Position numbers and translations under genes: made by a program | Shown: positions 38,897 through 49,289 of the stretch, one piece after another | Numbering within the stretch: the stretch's first letter is position 1 | Layout: every line of letters begins with the position of its first letter | NCBI RefSeq assembly: GCF_000429985.1 | Contig: NZ_AUCX01000006.1 | Span: 178,592-242,591, forward strand | DNA: 64,000 nucleotides | Reading direction: 5' to 3' | Origin: Maridesulfovibrio bastinii DSM 16055 | Lineage (GTDB): Bacteria; Desulfobacterota; Desulfovibrionia; Desulfovibrionales; Desulfovibrionaceae | Notes under the pieces: generated by a model | Told to the model about the DNA's origin: nothing | Databases searched by the model: none | Seen by the model: only the letters and a program-made list of their open reading frames with translations

Positions 38897-39407
38897 GCGG
38901 ATTCAAATCATGATTTCTCCTCCTTAAAATATCTTTTGCCGTGACAGCAGCATTTAATGGCGGCCATATAAATGATTTTACCTAAAATCAGGCCCTCAAA
39001 ATCCTAGACTTTTGAATTTACCTGTGCTGATATTCCGCAAATTTGTTGACGCAGCAGTGCGTGCAAGTGGGGTATCGTAATTTATCTAATTAAATTAAAA
39101 AGATAGTCCCTATTGATCACCTGAAGCATGAGCTGAATCATCAAATTGCTAATCGGGAACCAGTCCAGCAAGCCGGTATGTCGCAGACCAGTAAGGCTAT
39201 CTCCAGTTATTATGCTCAGGCATATAGTTCAAACCGGAGTTATCAGCCCCATGCCTTAGAAGATAAATCTACAGACATGATCTCTGCCATTAAGCTGCGG
39301 CGGTTCCTTTTATATATAGCTTTTGCCGAGACACTTTTACCCGTGACAAAACAAAACTGATTGCGGTTGGTGTTTTACGGCTTTAATCTCAGGATGTGGA
39401 GATTTGG
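38897..39407. other. spacer between the kinases and dctP
   Basis: 511 bases. One hairpin, TGATTTT-ACCT-AAAATCA, near 38971 could end the kinase operon. A frame at 39178-39360 would encode 60 residues, but has a weak ribosome site and no recognised relative, so it is not called as a gene. No sigma-54 site was found upstream of dctP. Confidence 0.4.
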
Positions 39408-40481
39408 ATGTCTACTTTCAAACTTTTTTCAAAAACAGCAGCAGTTCTTGTTGCAGCAATTTTCATGATGACAGCGGTTTCAGCAAACGCCGCAAGATTT
39501 AAAAGAGAATATAAAATGCAGGTTACCGTGGGTCCCAAACTATACTGGGGCATGGGTGCCGCTAAATTTGCTGAACTGGTCAAAGAAAAGACTGACGGAC
39601 AGATTATTGTAAAACCATATTTTGGTTCCGCTCTTCTTAAAGGCGCACAGCTTAAAAGCTCACAGATGGTTGCAAAGGGAGTTATTGATTGCGCTATAGA
39701 CTCCACCATAAATATCAGTCCGGTTATTCCAGAGGCCAATATCTTCCACCTGCCCTTTTTTCTAAACAGTTTTGAAAACCTCGATAAAGTTAAGAACGGT
39801 GAAGCCGGTAAAGCTGTATTCAAAGCAATGGAAGCCAAACGCCTTGAGCCGCTTGCCTGGGCTGAAAACGGATTCCGCCAGCTTACCAATTCTAAGGTGC
39901 TGGTCAAAACACCTGCCGATATGAAGGGATTGCGCATCAGAGTTGTGGGCAACCCGCTCTTTATCGACACCTTCCGTCAACTTGGCGCTGACCCGGTTAA
40001 TATGAACTGGGGTGACGCTGTCGCCGGCTTCCAGCAGGGAGTTGTGGACGGACAGGAAAATCCTGTAGGCGTTCTTGTTCCCATCCAGATTTATCAGTAC
40101 CACAAGTACGTAACCATGTGGAATTACGTGGTTGATCCTCTTATTATCTATTGGAACCAGAGGGAATGGAAAGCTTTCCCCAAAGATATTCAGGACAAAA
40201 TTATGTCCGCAGCCAAAGAAGCCGGCGAATGGGAAACAGCCCTGTGCAGAGCCGGAATTGATGATGGAACCGCCATCAAAGTGCTGAAAGAAAAATTCAA
40301 TTACACAATGGAAGTACCCGAACCTCTAAAATTCCTCGAAAGCAAGGGTATGGAAGTCCATAAACTATCACCGGAAGAGCTAAAAGAATTCATCGAAGCT
40401 ACCCGTCCTGTCTACGAACAGTGGATTCCGAGAATCGGAAAAGACGTTTACGAAAAAGCAAAAGCCGACATGGCCAACTAG
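39408..40481 (+). CDS. dctP: TRAP transporter substrate-binding protein (DctP)
   Basis: About 357 residues. Signal peptide (TAAVLVAAIFMMTAVSANA), then the DctP fold with LKGAQLKSSQMVAKGVID, GLRIRVVGNPLFIDTFRQLGADPV (Arg that binds the carboxylate) and GVVDGQENP. It captures an organic acid in the periplasm for DctQM. I use ATG 39408, with GGATGTGGAG upstream, rather than the GTG at 39396. Substrate not defined by sequence. Confidence 0.92.
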   Translation: MSTFKLFSKTAAVLVAAIFMMTAVSANAARFKREYKMQVTVGPKLYWGMGAAKFAELVKEKTDGQIIVKPYFGSALLKGAQLKSSQMVAKGVIDCAIDSTINISPVIPEANIFHLPFFLNSFENLDKVKNGEAGKAVFKAMEAKRLEPLAWAENGFRQLTNSKVLVKTPADMKGLRIRVVGNPLFIDTFRQLGADPVNMNWGDAVAGFQQGVVDGQENPVGVLVPIQIYQYHKYVTMWNYVVDPLIIYWNQREWKAFPKDIQDKIMSAAKEAGEWETALCRAGIDDGTAIKVLKEKFNYTMEVPEPLKFLESKGMEVHKLSPEELKEFIEATRPVYEQWIPRIGKDVYEKAKADMAN

Positions 40482-40510
40482 CTTCGACTGCATTTAATGA
40501 TTTCTGCACG

Positions 40511-40532
40511 CCCCGGAATTAATATTCCGGGG
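40511..40532 (+). repeat. hairpin between dctP and dctQ
   Basis: CCCCGGAAT-TAAT-ATTCCGGGG, a perfect 9-bp stem in the 105-bp gap after the binding-protein gene. It probably lets the binding protein be made in excess over the membrane subunits. Confidence 0.6.
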
Positions 40533-40586
40533 CTGTCCTCTCATGGGATTTCGTAAAAACGAAAATCCAAACAGCGGAGTATTTCT

Positions 40587-41069
40587 GTGAAAAAGCTCTT
40601 ATTCGGTTACCGCCTTGATCACTGGCTGGTCGCCATCTGTATGGCCGCGATGGTAGTGATCGCATTTTTAAATGTACTGAGCAGGTACATATTCCATTTT
40701 TCCCTCGCAGCTACTGAAGAACTCACCATCAACCTGTTTGTATGGATGACAACCATCGGTATCGGCATTGCCTTCGAACGCGGCGGGCACATGGGAATGG
40801 TAACATTTTTCAATCTGTTTCCCAAAAAAATGCAGTCTGCCTGCATAATTATATATTCCCTTCTTGCTGCCGGACTGTTTGCGGTCCTCGACTGGTATAT
40901 GATTGATGCCATCTACGACGAGATAACATTATTTCAGGCGCGATCAGCTTCACTCAATATTCCGGTCTGGATATATTATCTCGGACTGCCCGTCTTTTCC
41001 CTGTTCGTTTTCAGAGGAATTTATCAGGACGCTAAAACAAGACTGACCGATCAGGATAAGGAAGGATAA
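40587..41069 (+). CDS. dctQ: TRAP transporter small membrane subunit (DctQ)
   Basis: 160 residues, four membrane helices, with the family pattern RYIFHFSLAATEELTINLFVWMT and AFERGGHMGM. It pairs with DctM, whose gene starts one base after this stop. Confidence 0.92.
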   Translation: MKKLLFGYRLDHWLVAICMAAMVVIAFLNVLSRYIFHFSLAATEELTINLFVWMTTIGIGIAFERGGHMGMVTFFNLFPKKMQSACIIIYSLLAAGLFAVLDWYMIDAIYDEITLFQARSASLNIPVWIYYLGLPVFSLFVFRGIYQDAKTRLTDQDKEG

Positions 41070-41070
41070 A

Positions 41071-42360
41071 ATGGAATTTCTGCTTATTCTGGTATTATTT
41101 ATAATACTTCTGGTAATTGGAGCACCAATCGGGACTTCACTCGGAGTTTCTGCGGTGGCGACAATAATGTATTTCGACCTCGGAGCAGACATGCTCGGAG
41201 TAAACTTCGCCTCAGGCATTGCATCCTTCCCCCTGCTGGCTATCCCGTTTTTTGTCCTTGCCGGGGTAATTCTGGAGCGGGCTGGAATTGCGGCCCATAT
41301 CGCCAGTTTTTTTGAACTGCTGGTGGGCGAAGCCACAGGCGGACTTTCAATTGTTGCCGTGCTGACCTGCATGTTCTGGGGAGCTATGTCAGGATCAGGA
41401 CCGGCTACAACCGCTGCTGTCGGCATGATTCTTTTGACTCCAATGCTCAGAAACGGCTACGGAAGAGCTTTTGCAGGGGCGACAATTGCCAATGCCTCCG
41501 ATCTTTCGATAATTATCCCGCCTTCCATAGCATTCATTATATACGGCAACATCACCTCCGTATCAGTTTCAGCCCTCTTCGTTGCCGGAATCATTCCCGG
41601 TATTCTGACCGGATTGGCCACCATGGTTGTGGCCTGGTATATTTCACGCCGCAGAGGTTACAAGGGCCTGTGCTGCCGGGGATCTTGCAGAGAACTGATG
41701 ACAGCCCTCAGAAAATCCTTCTGGGCTCTGCTTGCCCCTGTAGTAATCCTCGGGGGAATTTATACAGGAATTTTCACTCCGACCGAAGCTGCAGTTGTTG
41801 CGGTTTTCTACAGTCTATTCGTTGCTGTGGTTATCTACCACTCCATAAAATGGCGCGACCTGATGGAAATTCTTGTCGACTCAGCTGTTACCAGCTCCGT
41901 AATTATGTTCATTGTCGCTTTTGCCGGCATTTTCACCTGGGCGGCTTCCGTCACCGGAGTTATTGATACTCTGGCTAATTTTATCATCAATATCTCACCA
42001 AATGCAGTGGTGATGATCATTCTGGTCAACATCCTTCTGTTTGCACTGGGAATGCTGCTGGATGCTATCTCAATTTGCTATCTGGTAATGCCCATCCTTA
42101 TACCGGTACTTTCAGCATTCCATGTTGATCCGGTATTCTACGGTGTTATCTTCATCTCCGCTCTGGCCATTGGACAGGCAACACCTCCTGTGGGAGTAAA
42201 CCTGTTCACTGCGGCCAACCTTGCCGAGTGCGAGGTGGATGAAATTGCTAAAGAGGCCATACCTTATGTAGCGATGGACTTTGTAGTATTGATAATAATA
42301 TCCCTCATCCCGGCTCTATCTCTCTACCTTCCTGAATGGGCCGGACTCTATCATCCGTAA
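41071..42360 (+). CDS. dctM: TRAP transporter large membrane subunit (DctM)
   Basis: 429 residues, about 12 membrane helices, with MSGSGPATTAAVG, NASDLSIIIPPSIAFIIYG and the late GQATPPVGVNLFTAANLA, which are the Na+-site and hairpin motifs of DctM. It carries substrate across the membrane with Na+. A terminator follows directly. Confidence 0.95.
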   Translation: MEFLLILVLFIILLVIGAPIGTSLGVSAVATIMYFDLGADMLGVNFASGIASFPLLAIPFFVLAGVILERAGIAAHIASFFELLVGEATGGLSIVAVLTCMFWGAMSGSGPATTAAVGMILLTPMLRNGYGRAFAGATIANASDLSIIIPPSIAFIIYGNITSVSVSALFVAGIIPGILTGLATMVVAWYISRRRGYKGLCCRGSCRELMTALRKSFWALLAPVVILGGIYTGIFTPTEAAVVAVFYSLFVAVVIYHSIKWRDLMEILVDSAVTSSVIMFIVAFAGIFTWAASVTGVIDTLANFIINISPNAVVMIILVNILLFALGMLLDAISICYLVMPILIPVLSAFHVDPVFYGVIFISALAIGQATPPVGVNLFTAANLAECEVDEIAKEAIPYVAMDFVVLIIISLIPALSLYLPEWAGLYHP

Positions 42361-42366
42361 CTGAGA

Positions 42367-42401
42367 AACCCCCATCCCGTTCGACAAACGGGATGGGGGT
42401 T
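42367..42401 (+). terminator. terminator of the TRAP operon
   Basis: A 15-bp stem, AACCCCCATCCCGTT and its complement, with a 5-base loop, followed by ATTTATT. It lies 7 bp after dctM. Confidence 0.85.
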
Positions 42402-42498
42402 ATTTATTAAGCTCAGGACTCATGAAAACAAAATATCCTGCAATAATATCAATTAAAATTTAACAATTACATTTAGTTAATTTCTCCAGACTTAAAAA

Positions 42499-44298
42499 TC
42501 AGCGCGGCAAAACCCCTATCCAGATTCTTTTCAGGCTGAATCCACTGTCACCAAAAGTCAAACCTGATTCATCAATACTTCCCAGACATGAATACTGCGC
42601 CCTGTCAGGCGGTTCAGGCCCATAAACTACGTCTACCTTATAATTCATATTCTCTGCCGAAAGATAAATGGGTGATCCCGCGTCCGGGTTCAGACTGCAC
42701 TTACCGTCAGCCGTATAACTGAGCAGATAGGTATAAAGCTCCTGCTCATAATCCAGCGGAGTTCTATGCAGAACATTAATTTTATAAAATGGATTAGAAA
42801 TACAGACGTTATAGATTCCTGAGGAATGATCGTCTTTTGAAAAGACATGGCTGTCTACAAAGTCATTAATCCGGAATAAACTAGTTTCGTAGCTTTGAAC
42901 CTGACTGTCTTCCCTGTAAGTAACTTTCGTCAGAGAATCGTCAAAGATAACCGGGTCCTTATATATTGTGACTGTTCCCCCGTTATTTTCCGAAGGCAGA
43001 ACATATTCGAAATCACTGCCCGGACCGGGATCATCAAAATACCATCCTATTACAGGGTCATCCTCCATGACTCCAAGCTGCCCGGAATTTAATTGTGACA
43101 TAATTCTGGAGACATATGAGGTTTTAGACAGATATGCAGTCATAGTTTTCGGCAATGTGACTTCAAGCCTGCCAAGCGCACTGTTTAATTGCTGCACCGG
43201 GGAATACGTATTAATAAAATCCAATAGAATTTCTTTATTGGCATCATCAGCCCCAGCCTGTAGCTTATCTAATTTTGCTATGACATTGCTGGTATTTGCA
43301 AAGTCCAGAAAGAATCCTTTGTCACCTTTGCGGGCAGTAATAGCAATTCTGGTACTTCCCGGCATGGGATAATAATTCGTTGTCAGAACAGCCCCGTCTT
43401 TTGTTCTTGAGACAACAGCTCCATCCACTCCGGTTGAACCTTTAAAAACAAGAATATTCGTATCGCCCTGAGCTGTTAACGCTTTCAGCTTGTAATAACT
43501 GTCATTTTCCACATATGAGACCTGATTTCCATTGAGCAGCAGAATATTAAGAAATGGCGCTAAGTCTACATGGCTTCCGGGAGAATTACCTTCATTATAT
43601 TGAATAATATCTGCTTTTATTTCCGGGCTTACAGATAAATACACCGCACCCTTTCTTGGTTCGTAAAGTGTATTGCGGCTGATTCTGATCGGTATCCGGG
43701 CATCCCCTTCACCGGTTGTTTTAAGGATTGAAAATCTGTCGCCGTAAACCCAGTCCGGAGCAACTATCTTCCATGGTGTAGAAGCTTTAATAATTATTGT
43801 TCCCTGAGGGCTGGAATAATCAAACCATGAGGAGTTGTCAGGCTTAACCGAGATTGAGAATTTATCAGGGTCTACAACATAAAAACTTTTTCTGCGCGTA
43901 ACAGAGTCGGAAGAATCCACACAAAAAACATCTCCGCTCTGATACTGCCGTATGGAAAGAGTTTTCTGGCCTACCCCGGTAGCAGTAAAAGTAAAATACT
44001 GGGTGCTGCCGGTTCCTGCTTTATGCACAGTTTCATAAATCTCTTCGCCATCCAGAAAAGCTTTCACATGAGTATTGCAGAGTCCGCTGTTTGCCAGCAG
44101 CACATAGGAGACATCCACCGGACCACCGGATTTTTTATAGAGGTCTCCAACATCTATTTTCATATACTCATAGGCAGCAAAACACCTGCTTGAAATCAGC
44201 AGAAGAAACAGAATAAGAAAAATTAAGGATTCGCATTTAGTCGGGCATGATCTGTAGGATAACAATTTTTCTCTCCATATTCTGGAAGTAATTGTCAT
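42499..44298 (-). CDS. secreted protein with a BACON-like domain
   Basis: About 599 residues. The signal peptide is SLIFLILFLLLISSRCFAA, after a long basic N-region. Residues about 160-250 have the BACON pattern (WKIVAPDWV, then IPIRISRN, then RKGAVYL and IIQYN). The rest has no recognised domain. I place the start at ATG 44298; an ATG at 44313 and a TTG at 44328 are alternatives. Isolated gene. It could be a surface or periplasmic adhesin-like or polymer-binding protein; function unknown. Confidence 0.65.
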   Translation of the reverse strand: MTITSRIWREKLLSYRSCPTKCESLIFLILFLLLISSRCFAAYEYMKIDVGDLYKKSGGPVDVSYVLLANSGLCNTHVKAFLDGEEIYETVHKAGTGSTQYFTFTATGVGQKTLSIRQYQSGDVFCVDSSDSVTRRKSFYVVDPDKFSISVKPDNSSWFDYSSPQGTIIIKASTPWKIVAPDWVYGDRFSILKTTGEGDARIPIRISRNTLYEPRKGAVYLSVSPEIKADIIQYNEGNSPGSHVDLAPFLNILLLNGNQVSYVENDSYYKLKALTAQGDTNILVFKGSTGVDGAVVSRTKDGAVLTTNYYPMPGSTRIAITARKGDKGFFLDFANTSNVIAKLDKLQAGADDANKEILLDFINTYSPVQQLNSALGRLEVTLPKTMTAYLSKTSYVSRIMSQLNSGQLGVMEDDPVIGWYFDDPGPGSDFEYVLPSENNGGTVTIYKDPVIFDDSLTKVTYREDSQVQSYETSLFRINDFVDSHVFSKDDHSSGIYNVCISNPFYKINVLHRTPLDYEQELYTYLLSYTADGKCSLNPDAGSPIYLSAENMNYKVDVVYGPEPPDRAQYSCLGSIDESGLTFGDSGFSLKRIWIGVLPR

Positions 44299-44495
44299 AC
44301 ACCTATTTAGCATGATGTGTATTGTCAATAATGCCCTGCTTTAATGACAAGACATACTCTTATGCGGAACTATGCTGAATCTGTAATTCTAAAGTTAAGC
44401 TGTACTCCGGTATGCCCGGAGTTCTCCACATTCAAGAGGAGCATTTATACCGGGCAGCTGAACTCCAGCTAATTATCTAATCCACCTTGCCCATT

Positions 44496-45959
44496 TCAGG
44501 ATTTTTTATGGACAGCAGTTCCAGCAGCACTGTCAACGGAGTCTCCCTTCTTTTCCTTACCGGCAACATCTTTCATCGGGACGGCATATTGAGAAGGTTC
44601 ACCACCCAGAGCTTTATACAGAGTCACATAATTTACGAGAAGATTGTATCTGTTTTCGGCAAGAGCCTGCTCCGCACTCCTTCTGGTATCCTGAGCATCA
44701 AGCCAGTCTTTAAGAGTTCCGGCACCGGATCTGTAACGAACCTCGTATATATGCTCCACATTTTTAGCGGAGTTATAGCTTTGGGCCAGATGACGGCCCT
44801 GTGCCATAAGATTTGTTCTGTTCGAGAGAGCGTCTTCAACTTCCTTCATAGCTTCATAAAGAGTCTGCCTGAAATTGATAACGGCTTCCTCATATTCAGC
44901 CTTTGATTCATCCAGCTGGAGGCTCAGTTTATGCCAGTTGAGAAACGGGAATGTTATGCTGGAGGCTATCGTCGCAAAAGGATTATCAAGCAGGTTTGCC
45001 AGTTCTGTACTTGAGCTTCCAAGACTTCCGGTAAGTGACAGTGTCGGATAAAATCCAGCTTTGGCAGCATCGGTATTTGCCAGAAGCTTTCTGAGCCGCA
45101 ATTCCGCGGCTTTCAAATCCGGCCTGCGGCTCAAAATTTCCACAGGAAGGCCTGCCGGTATTTCCGGCATATTGAGGTCAATCAGGTTCTTCGGGTCAGC
45201 CATAACTTTTCCCGGAGGCAGATCAAAAAGAACTGCAAGCGAGCTTAAAGCTTCCTGTCTGGACTGTTTAATAGTGCAGTACTCAGCTTTTAAACTGGCA
45301 AGGTCCTGTCTGGACTGGCTGACATCCAGCTCGGAAACAGCACCGTAACTCTCCTGAGCAAGAATAAGTTTCAGGGTTTCTTTGGATGATTCAATATTAT
45401 TACGGCTAAGTTCGATGCGGACATTGTCATAAGCTATTTCCCAGTAAAGCTGCATGGTCGTGCTGACAATTGAAAGAGCCGTACTCAAGCGGTCTTCATC
45501 TGTAGCCACAGCTTCCCATGTTGCAGCATCATTAGCCCGTGAGAGTTTTCCCCACAGGTCAGCTTCATAGCTCACATCAAGAGACGCGGAATAAGTATTC
45601 TGCCAGTCATGCCTGTCAAAAACCTTTTTATTTGATCCCGTCAGCCCTGCTGAAGGCTGCGGAAGAAGATCATTAAAAGCAATACCAGCCTCAAGTCTTG
45701 CTTCACGAACCTTGTATGCTACCGCAGCAAGGTCATTATTTCTTTCAAGAGCAAGCTGCACAAGTCTTGAAAGCTCGGGATCGTTGAAAGCGTCAGGCCA
45801 TTTTGCAGCCGCAGTGACATTCACAGTGGTTCCGTTTCCAAATTCACTCCAATGTGCGGGATAAGTTACTTCCGGAGATTTAAACTCCGACTTTAGAAAT
45901 GATCCGCAACCACCAAGAACAAACGGCAGCAACACAATATATATTAAAAAGTTACGCAT
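44496..45959 (-). CDS. outer-membrane efflux lipoprotein (NodT/TolC family)
   Basis: 487 residues. Lipobox LGGCGS after a signal peptide. Two OEP repeats with long amphipathic helices, RRPDLKAAELRLR and LAQESYGAVSELDVSQSRQDLASLKAEY. It forms the outer-membrane channel for the MacAB-type exporter encoded just upstream, 10 bp away. Confidence 0.92.
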   Translation of the reverse strand: MRNFLIYIVLLPFVLGGCGSFLKSEFKSPEVTYPAHWSEFGNGTTVNVTAAAKWPDAFNDPELSRLVQLALERNNDLAAVAYKVREARLEAGIAFNDLLPQPSAGLTGSNKKVFDRHDWQNTYSASLDVSYEADLWGKLSRANDAATWEAVATDEDRLSTALSIVSTTMQLYWEIAYDNVRIELSRNNIESSKETLKLILAQESYGAVSELDVSQSRQDLASLKAEYCTIKQSRQEALSSLAVLFDLPPGKVMADPKNLIDLNMPEIPAGLPVEILSRRPDLKAAELRLRKLLANTDAAKAGFYPTLSLTGSLGSSSTELANLLDNPFATIASSITFPFLNWHKLSLQLDESKAEYEEAVINFRQTLYEAMKEVEDALSNRTNLMAQGRHLAQSYNSAKNVEHIYEVRYRSGAGTLKDWLDAQDTRRSAEQALAENRYNLLVNYVTLYKALGGEPSQYAVPMKDVAGKEKKGDSVDSAAGTAVHKKS

Positions 45960-45969
45960 TAATTAACCT

Positions 45970-47913
45970 CTATTCACGGACAAGAGCATCAACAGGATTA
46001 AGCCGTGCAGCATTTCGCGCAGGCAGAAAACCAAAAACAACACCGATAAATGTTGAACAGATGAATGCAAGTATCATCGATGCCGGAGAATAAACCATGC
46101 TGAAACCGCTGCCGCTGTATGAAAGCAGAAAACCGATTGAAAAAGCCAGCATAATACCAAGCAGTCCACCAAGAAGGCAGACAAGGACAGCCTCAATCAA
46201 AAACTGGCTTAGAATATCTCCACGTCTGGCACCTACAGCCATACGGACACCGATTTCAGATGTACGTTCGGTAACTGAAACAAGCATGATGTTCATCACC
46301 CCTATTCCTCCTACCACCAGAGAAATGACTGCAATTGCTGAGATAAGCATGGTCATGGTTTTCGTAGTGCTTTCAATGGTTTTTCGGATGGTATCCGTAT
46401 TCATTATAAAAAAATCCTTCATTCTATGGCGTCTTAAAAGCAGCTTGCGTATACCGTTTTCAGCGGCCTGCATTGGAGCACCGTCTTTAACGCGGACAGT
46501 TATATTTCCAAGGTAGGACTGCCCCATTATGCGATGCATTGCCGTGGTGTAAGGAACCCAGATATTCAGGCTGTCACTATTGCCGAACATGGCTTCCTTT
46601 TTCTGAGTCACTCCTATAATTCTGCATGGAACACTGCCAAGAATGATAACCCGGCCCAAAGCGGCTGAAGGCGAAGCAAAAAGCCGCGTGCTGGTGTTGC
46701 CGTCAATGACAGCCACCTGATTAATTTTTCTGACCATACTGTTGCTGAATGCAGCTCCGGCAGACATCTTATAACCGTAAACCCTGAAAAACTTACTCCC
46801 GACCCCGTTTACAGATGCCGAGACATCAATATTTCGGTAGCGAAGTTCAACCGTGGTTGAAAGTTTGGGGGTGACGCTATCCACATAGGATTGACGGGCA
46901 AGGACCTCCGCATCCGCAGGTAACAGGGTGTGAATATTAGCTGATCTGCGGTCACCGAAACCTTCTCCGGGAAAAACGTTTATGACATTCGTTCCCATGG
47001 AGCTGATATTTTGAAGCACCCGCTGCTGCGAGCCCTGCCCCAGAGCGACAACAGAAACAACTGAGGCAATGCCTATAATTATTCCCAGCATGGTCAGGAA
47101 AGTACGCAGTTTATGCGCGGCCATTGCGGAAACAGCCATTCTCAGCAACTCATTGTTGCGGTCAAACCATGCCCATGCGGCAGATCGGCCTCCTGAATAT
47201 TTTTTATTCCCGGAGGCAGATACCGGTGAAGATGAATTTCTGCTGTCAGAAATTATTTCACCATCTTTAATCTCGATTATACGCCCGGCATAAGCAGCCA
47301 CTTCCATATCATGGGTTACCACCACAACCGTATGCCCTTCAGCATTCAACTCGGTCAGTAGCTCCATTGTGTCCTGACCGCTTCTACTGTCCAAGGCACC
47401 GGTTGGTTCATCAGCAAGAATAACCTGCCCGCCGTTCATCAATGCTCTGGAAATGCTGACCCGCTGCTGCTGACCACCGGAAAGCTGCCCCGGTCGATGC
47501 TCCACCCTTTCACCAAGACCTAGCCTGCCAAGGATCTCTCCGGCTCTTTCACGCCGTTCTTTTTGTTTCATACCGGCATATACGGCCGGGATTTCGACAT
47601 TTTCCAAAGCTGTTAGTGATGATAGCAAATGATAACGCTGAAAAATAAAACCGAAATATTCCCGCCTCAGCCGGGCAAGCTCATCAGCATCAAATTCGCT
47701 GACATCACTGCCGGATATCCGGTATGAACCACTCGTTGGCTGATCAAGGCATCCCAGAATATTCATCAGGGTGGATTTACCTGACCCTGATGATCCGACA
47801 ATGGCGACCATTTCTCCGGCTTCAATGCTTAAATTCACATCGTTGAGAACAGCCATCATGCCCTCGCCGGCGGGGTATTCCTTTCGTAAATTTTCAACCT
47901 GTAATAACGGCAT
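45970..47913 (-). CDS. macB: MacB-like ABC exporter (ATPase plus permease)
   Basis: 647 residues. The N-terminal ATPase has Walker [10 protein letters not shown], signature LSGGQQQR and Walker [14 protein letters not shown] membrane helix (about 270), a large periplasmic region, and three helices at the C-terminus with the FtsX-like domain ([24 protein letters not shown]). It expels peptides or antibiotics with MacA and the OMF. The order macA-macB-OMF is operonic. Confidence 0.93.
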   Translation of the reverse strand: MPLLQVENLRKEYPAGEGMMAVLNDVNLSIEAGEMVAIVGSSGSGKSTLMNILGCLDQPTSGSYRISGSDVSEFDADELARLRREYFGFIFQRYHLLSSLTALENVEIPAVYAGMKQKERRERAGEILGRLGLGERVEHRPGQLSGGQQQRVSISRALMNGGQVILADEPTGALDSRSGQDTMELLTELNAEGHTVVVVTHDMEVAAYAGRIIEIKDGEIISDSRNSSSPVSASGNKKYSGGRSAAWAWFDRNNELLRMAVSAMAAHKLRTFLTMLGIIIGIASVVSVVALGQGSQQRVLQNISSMGTNVINVFPGEGFGDRRSANIHTLLPADAEVLARQSYVDSVTPKLSTTVELRYRNIDVSASVNGVGSKFFRVYGYKMSAGAAFSNSMVRKINQVAVIDGNTSTRLFASPSAALGRVIILGSVPCRIIGVTQKKEAMFGNSDSLNIWVPYTTAMHRIMGQSYLGNITVRVKDGAPMQAAENGIRKLLLRRHRMKDFFIMNTDTIRKTIESTTKTMTMLISAIAVISLVVGGIGVMNIMLVSVTERTSEIGVRMAVGARRGDILSQFLIEAVLVCLLGGLLGIMLAFSIGFLLSYSGSGFSMVYSPASMILAFICSTFIGVVFGFLPARNAARLNPVDALVRE

Positions 47914-47915
47914 AC

Positions 47916-49097
47916 TTAAATTCCCATGGGAGGATGATGACGACTTTTTTCTTTAGCGATAACCGCAGCAGCATCAGCCTGCCCCAGAATTACACGCTCA
48001 CCTTCATTTAAACCTGAAACGACCTGTACATTCACAGAATCCGTCAGTCCGGTTTTAATTTTTCGCTCCTCAATCCGGTTATCCTCACCGAGAACATTCA
48101 CCGAAAAAAGACCCTCAGCATCCTTTTCACCTAAAGCAGCTTCTGGAATGGTGAGAGTATTGTCAGCTTCATCAAGAACAATGGTAACTTCAGCAGTCAT
48201 TGCTATTCGGAGTTTTTGTTCAGGGTTGGGAACATCGAATAAAGCGTTATAGTAGATGGCTTCATCATCCGAGCTTACAGAGTCTGTATCTTCATCTTCA
48301 ATAGAATCAGGTGCCGGTTCTATGCTTCTGAGCGATGCCGTGTAGTTGTGATCAGGTTCACCAAGAATATTGAAATAAACTTTCTGCCCTGAATGCACGT
48401 TAACCACATCAGCTTCCGAAACTTCCGCTTTAACGGTCATGGTGTCCATTTGAGCCAGTTTGACGATGGTCGGAGTGGATTGCGCCGCGTTGACCGTCTG
48501 CCCTTCTTTAGTCACAATCGCTACAACCACACCAGACATCGGGGCAGTAATGGAGGTATAGCCAAGATCGACCCTTGCGGTATCCACATCAATTTCAGCG
48601 GCAACAATCTGCGCTTTAAGCGAAGCGATATCAGCCTTTGTTTCGGCGTATGAGGCTAGAGCGCTTTCATAGTCCTGTGTGGATGTTGCCCGGGCCTTAA
48701 GCATTCCCTTCTGTCTTTTATATTCTGATTCAGCCTGTTTGAATGTAGCCTGTTTGGCTTCCAGCTGAGCCTTTATATCAGCAAGATTAGCCTCAGCTAT
48801 ACGCAGGGCGTTTCGCTGTGATTTGGAATCAATTTCCGCAATAAGCTGACCTTTCTCAACTTTCTCTCCAAGGCTGACTTTAAGAGATTCCACCCGGCCT
48901 GAAGCCTGAGCTCCGACACTGACCTGTTTAAAAGCTTCAAGAGTTCCTGTTGCCAGAACCGTTTCGGTAATATTGCCTCTGGCAACCTTCTGGGTAATAA
49001 ACTGAATCTCCCGCTCTGCGGGAAACATAAAAATTTTAACGGCTGCCCCGGCACAGACAAGTACAATCGGTATGACTATTTTCCAAAATAATTTCAT
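47916..49097 (-). CDS. macA: MacA-like membrane-fusion protein
   Basis: 393 residues. One N-terminal membrane helix, lipoyl-like half-motif [18 protein letters not shown], a coiled-coil hairpin (about 95-165), then beta-barrel [17 protein letters not shown]. It links MacB to the outer-membrane channel. It ends 3 bp before macB. An acidic insertion, [13 protein letters not shown], is unusual. Divergent from the two-component system at 49290. Confidence 0.92.
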   Translation of the reverse strand: MKLFWKIVIPIVLVCAGAAVKIFMFPAEREIQFITQKVARGNITETVLATGTLEAFKQVSVGAQASGRVESLKVSLGEKVEKGQLIAEIDSKSQRNALRIAEANLADIKAQLEAKQATFKQAESEYKRQKGMLKARATSTQDYESALASYAETKADIASLKAQIVAAEIDVDTARVDLGYTSITAPMSGVVVAIVTKEGQTVNAAQSTPTIVKLAQMDTMTVKAEVSEADVVNVHSGQKVYFNILGEPDHNYTASLRSIEPAPDSIEDEDTDSVSSDDEAIYYNALFDVPNPEQKLRIAMTAEVTIVLDEADNTLTIPEAALGEKDAEGLFSVNVLGEDNRIEERKIKTGLTDSVNVQVVSGLNEGERVILGQADAAAVIAKEKSRHHPPMGI

Positions 49098-49215
49098 ATA
49101 TATTCTCCAGCGTCCCGCAGACTGAATCAGGGGGACAAAAATGGGTAGGTATTCCCCGTTATCGACAGTTAAAAGATACCTTAATAAATTGCCCGCGGGG
49201 GTTAATTAATGGGAA

Positions 49216-49238
49216 GTAAAGTGTAAAGAGAGTGTAAA
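49216..49238. promoter_or_regulatory. candidate CpxR-like boxes (three GTAAA units)
   Basis: GTAAA occurs at 49216, 49223 and 49234 in the 192-bp space between macA and the CpxR-like gene. The last two form GTAAA-N6-GTAAA, close to the E. coli CpxR box GTAAA-N5-GTAAA. One regulator could act on both operons. Confidence 0.5.
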
Positions 49239-49289
49239 GGAAGCTTAAACAAGCTACGGTTAACTTAAAAATTAGTATAAAAGACAGCT

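Noticed and set aside
39178..39360. 60-codon frame upstream of dctP
   Set aside because: Weak ribosome site, no recognised relative, AT-rich spacer; left as part of the spacer.
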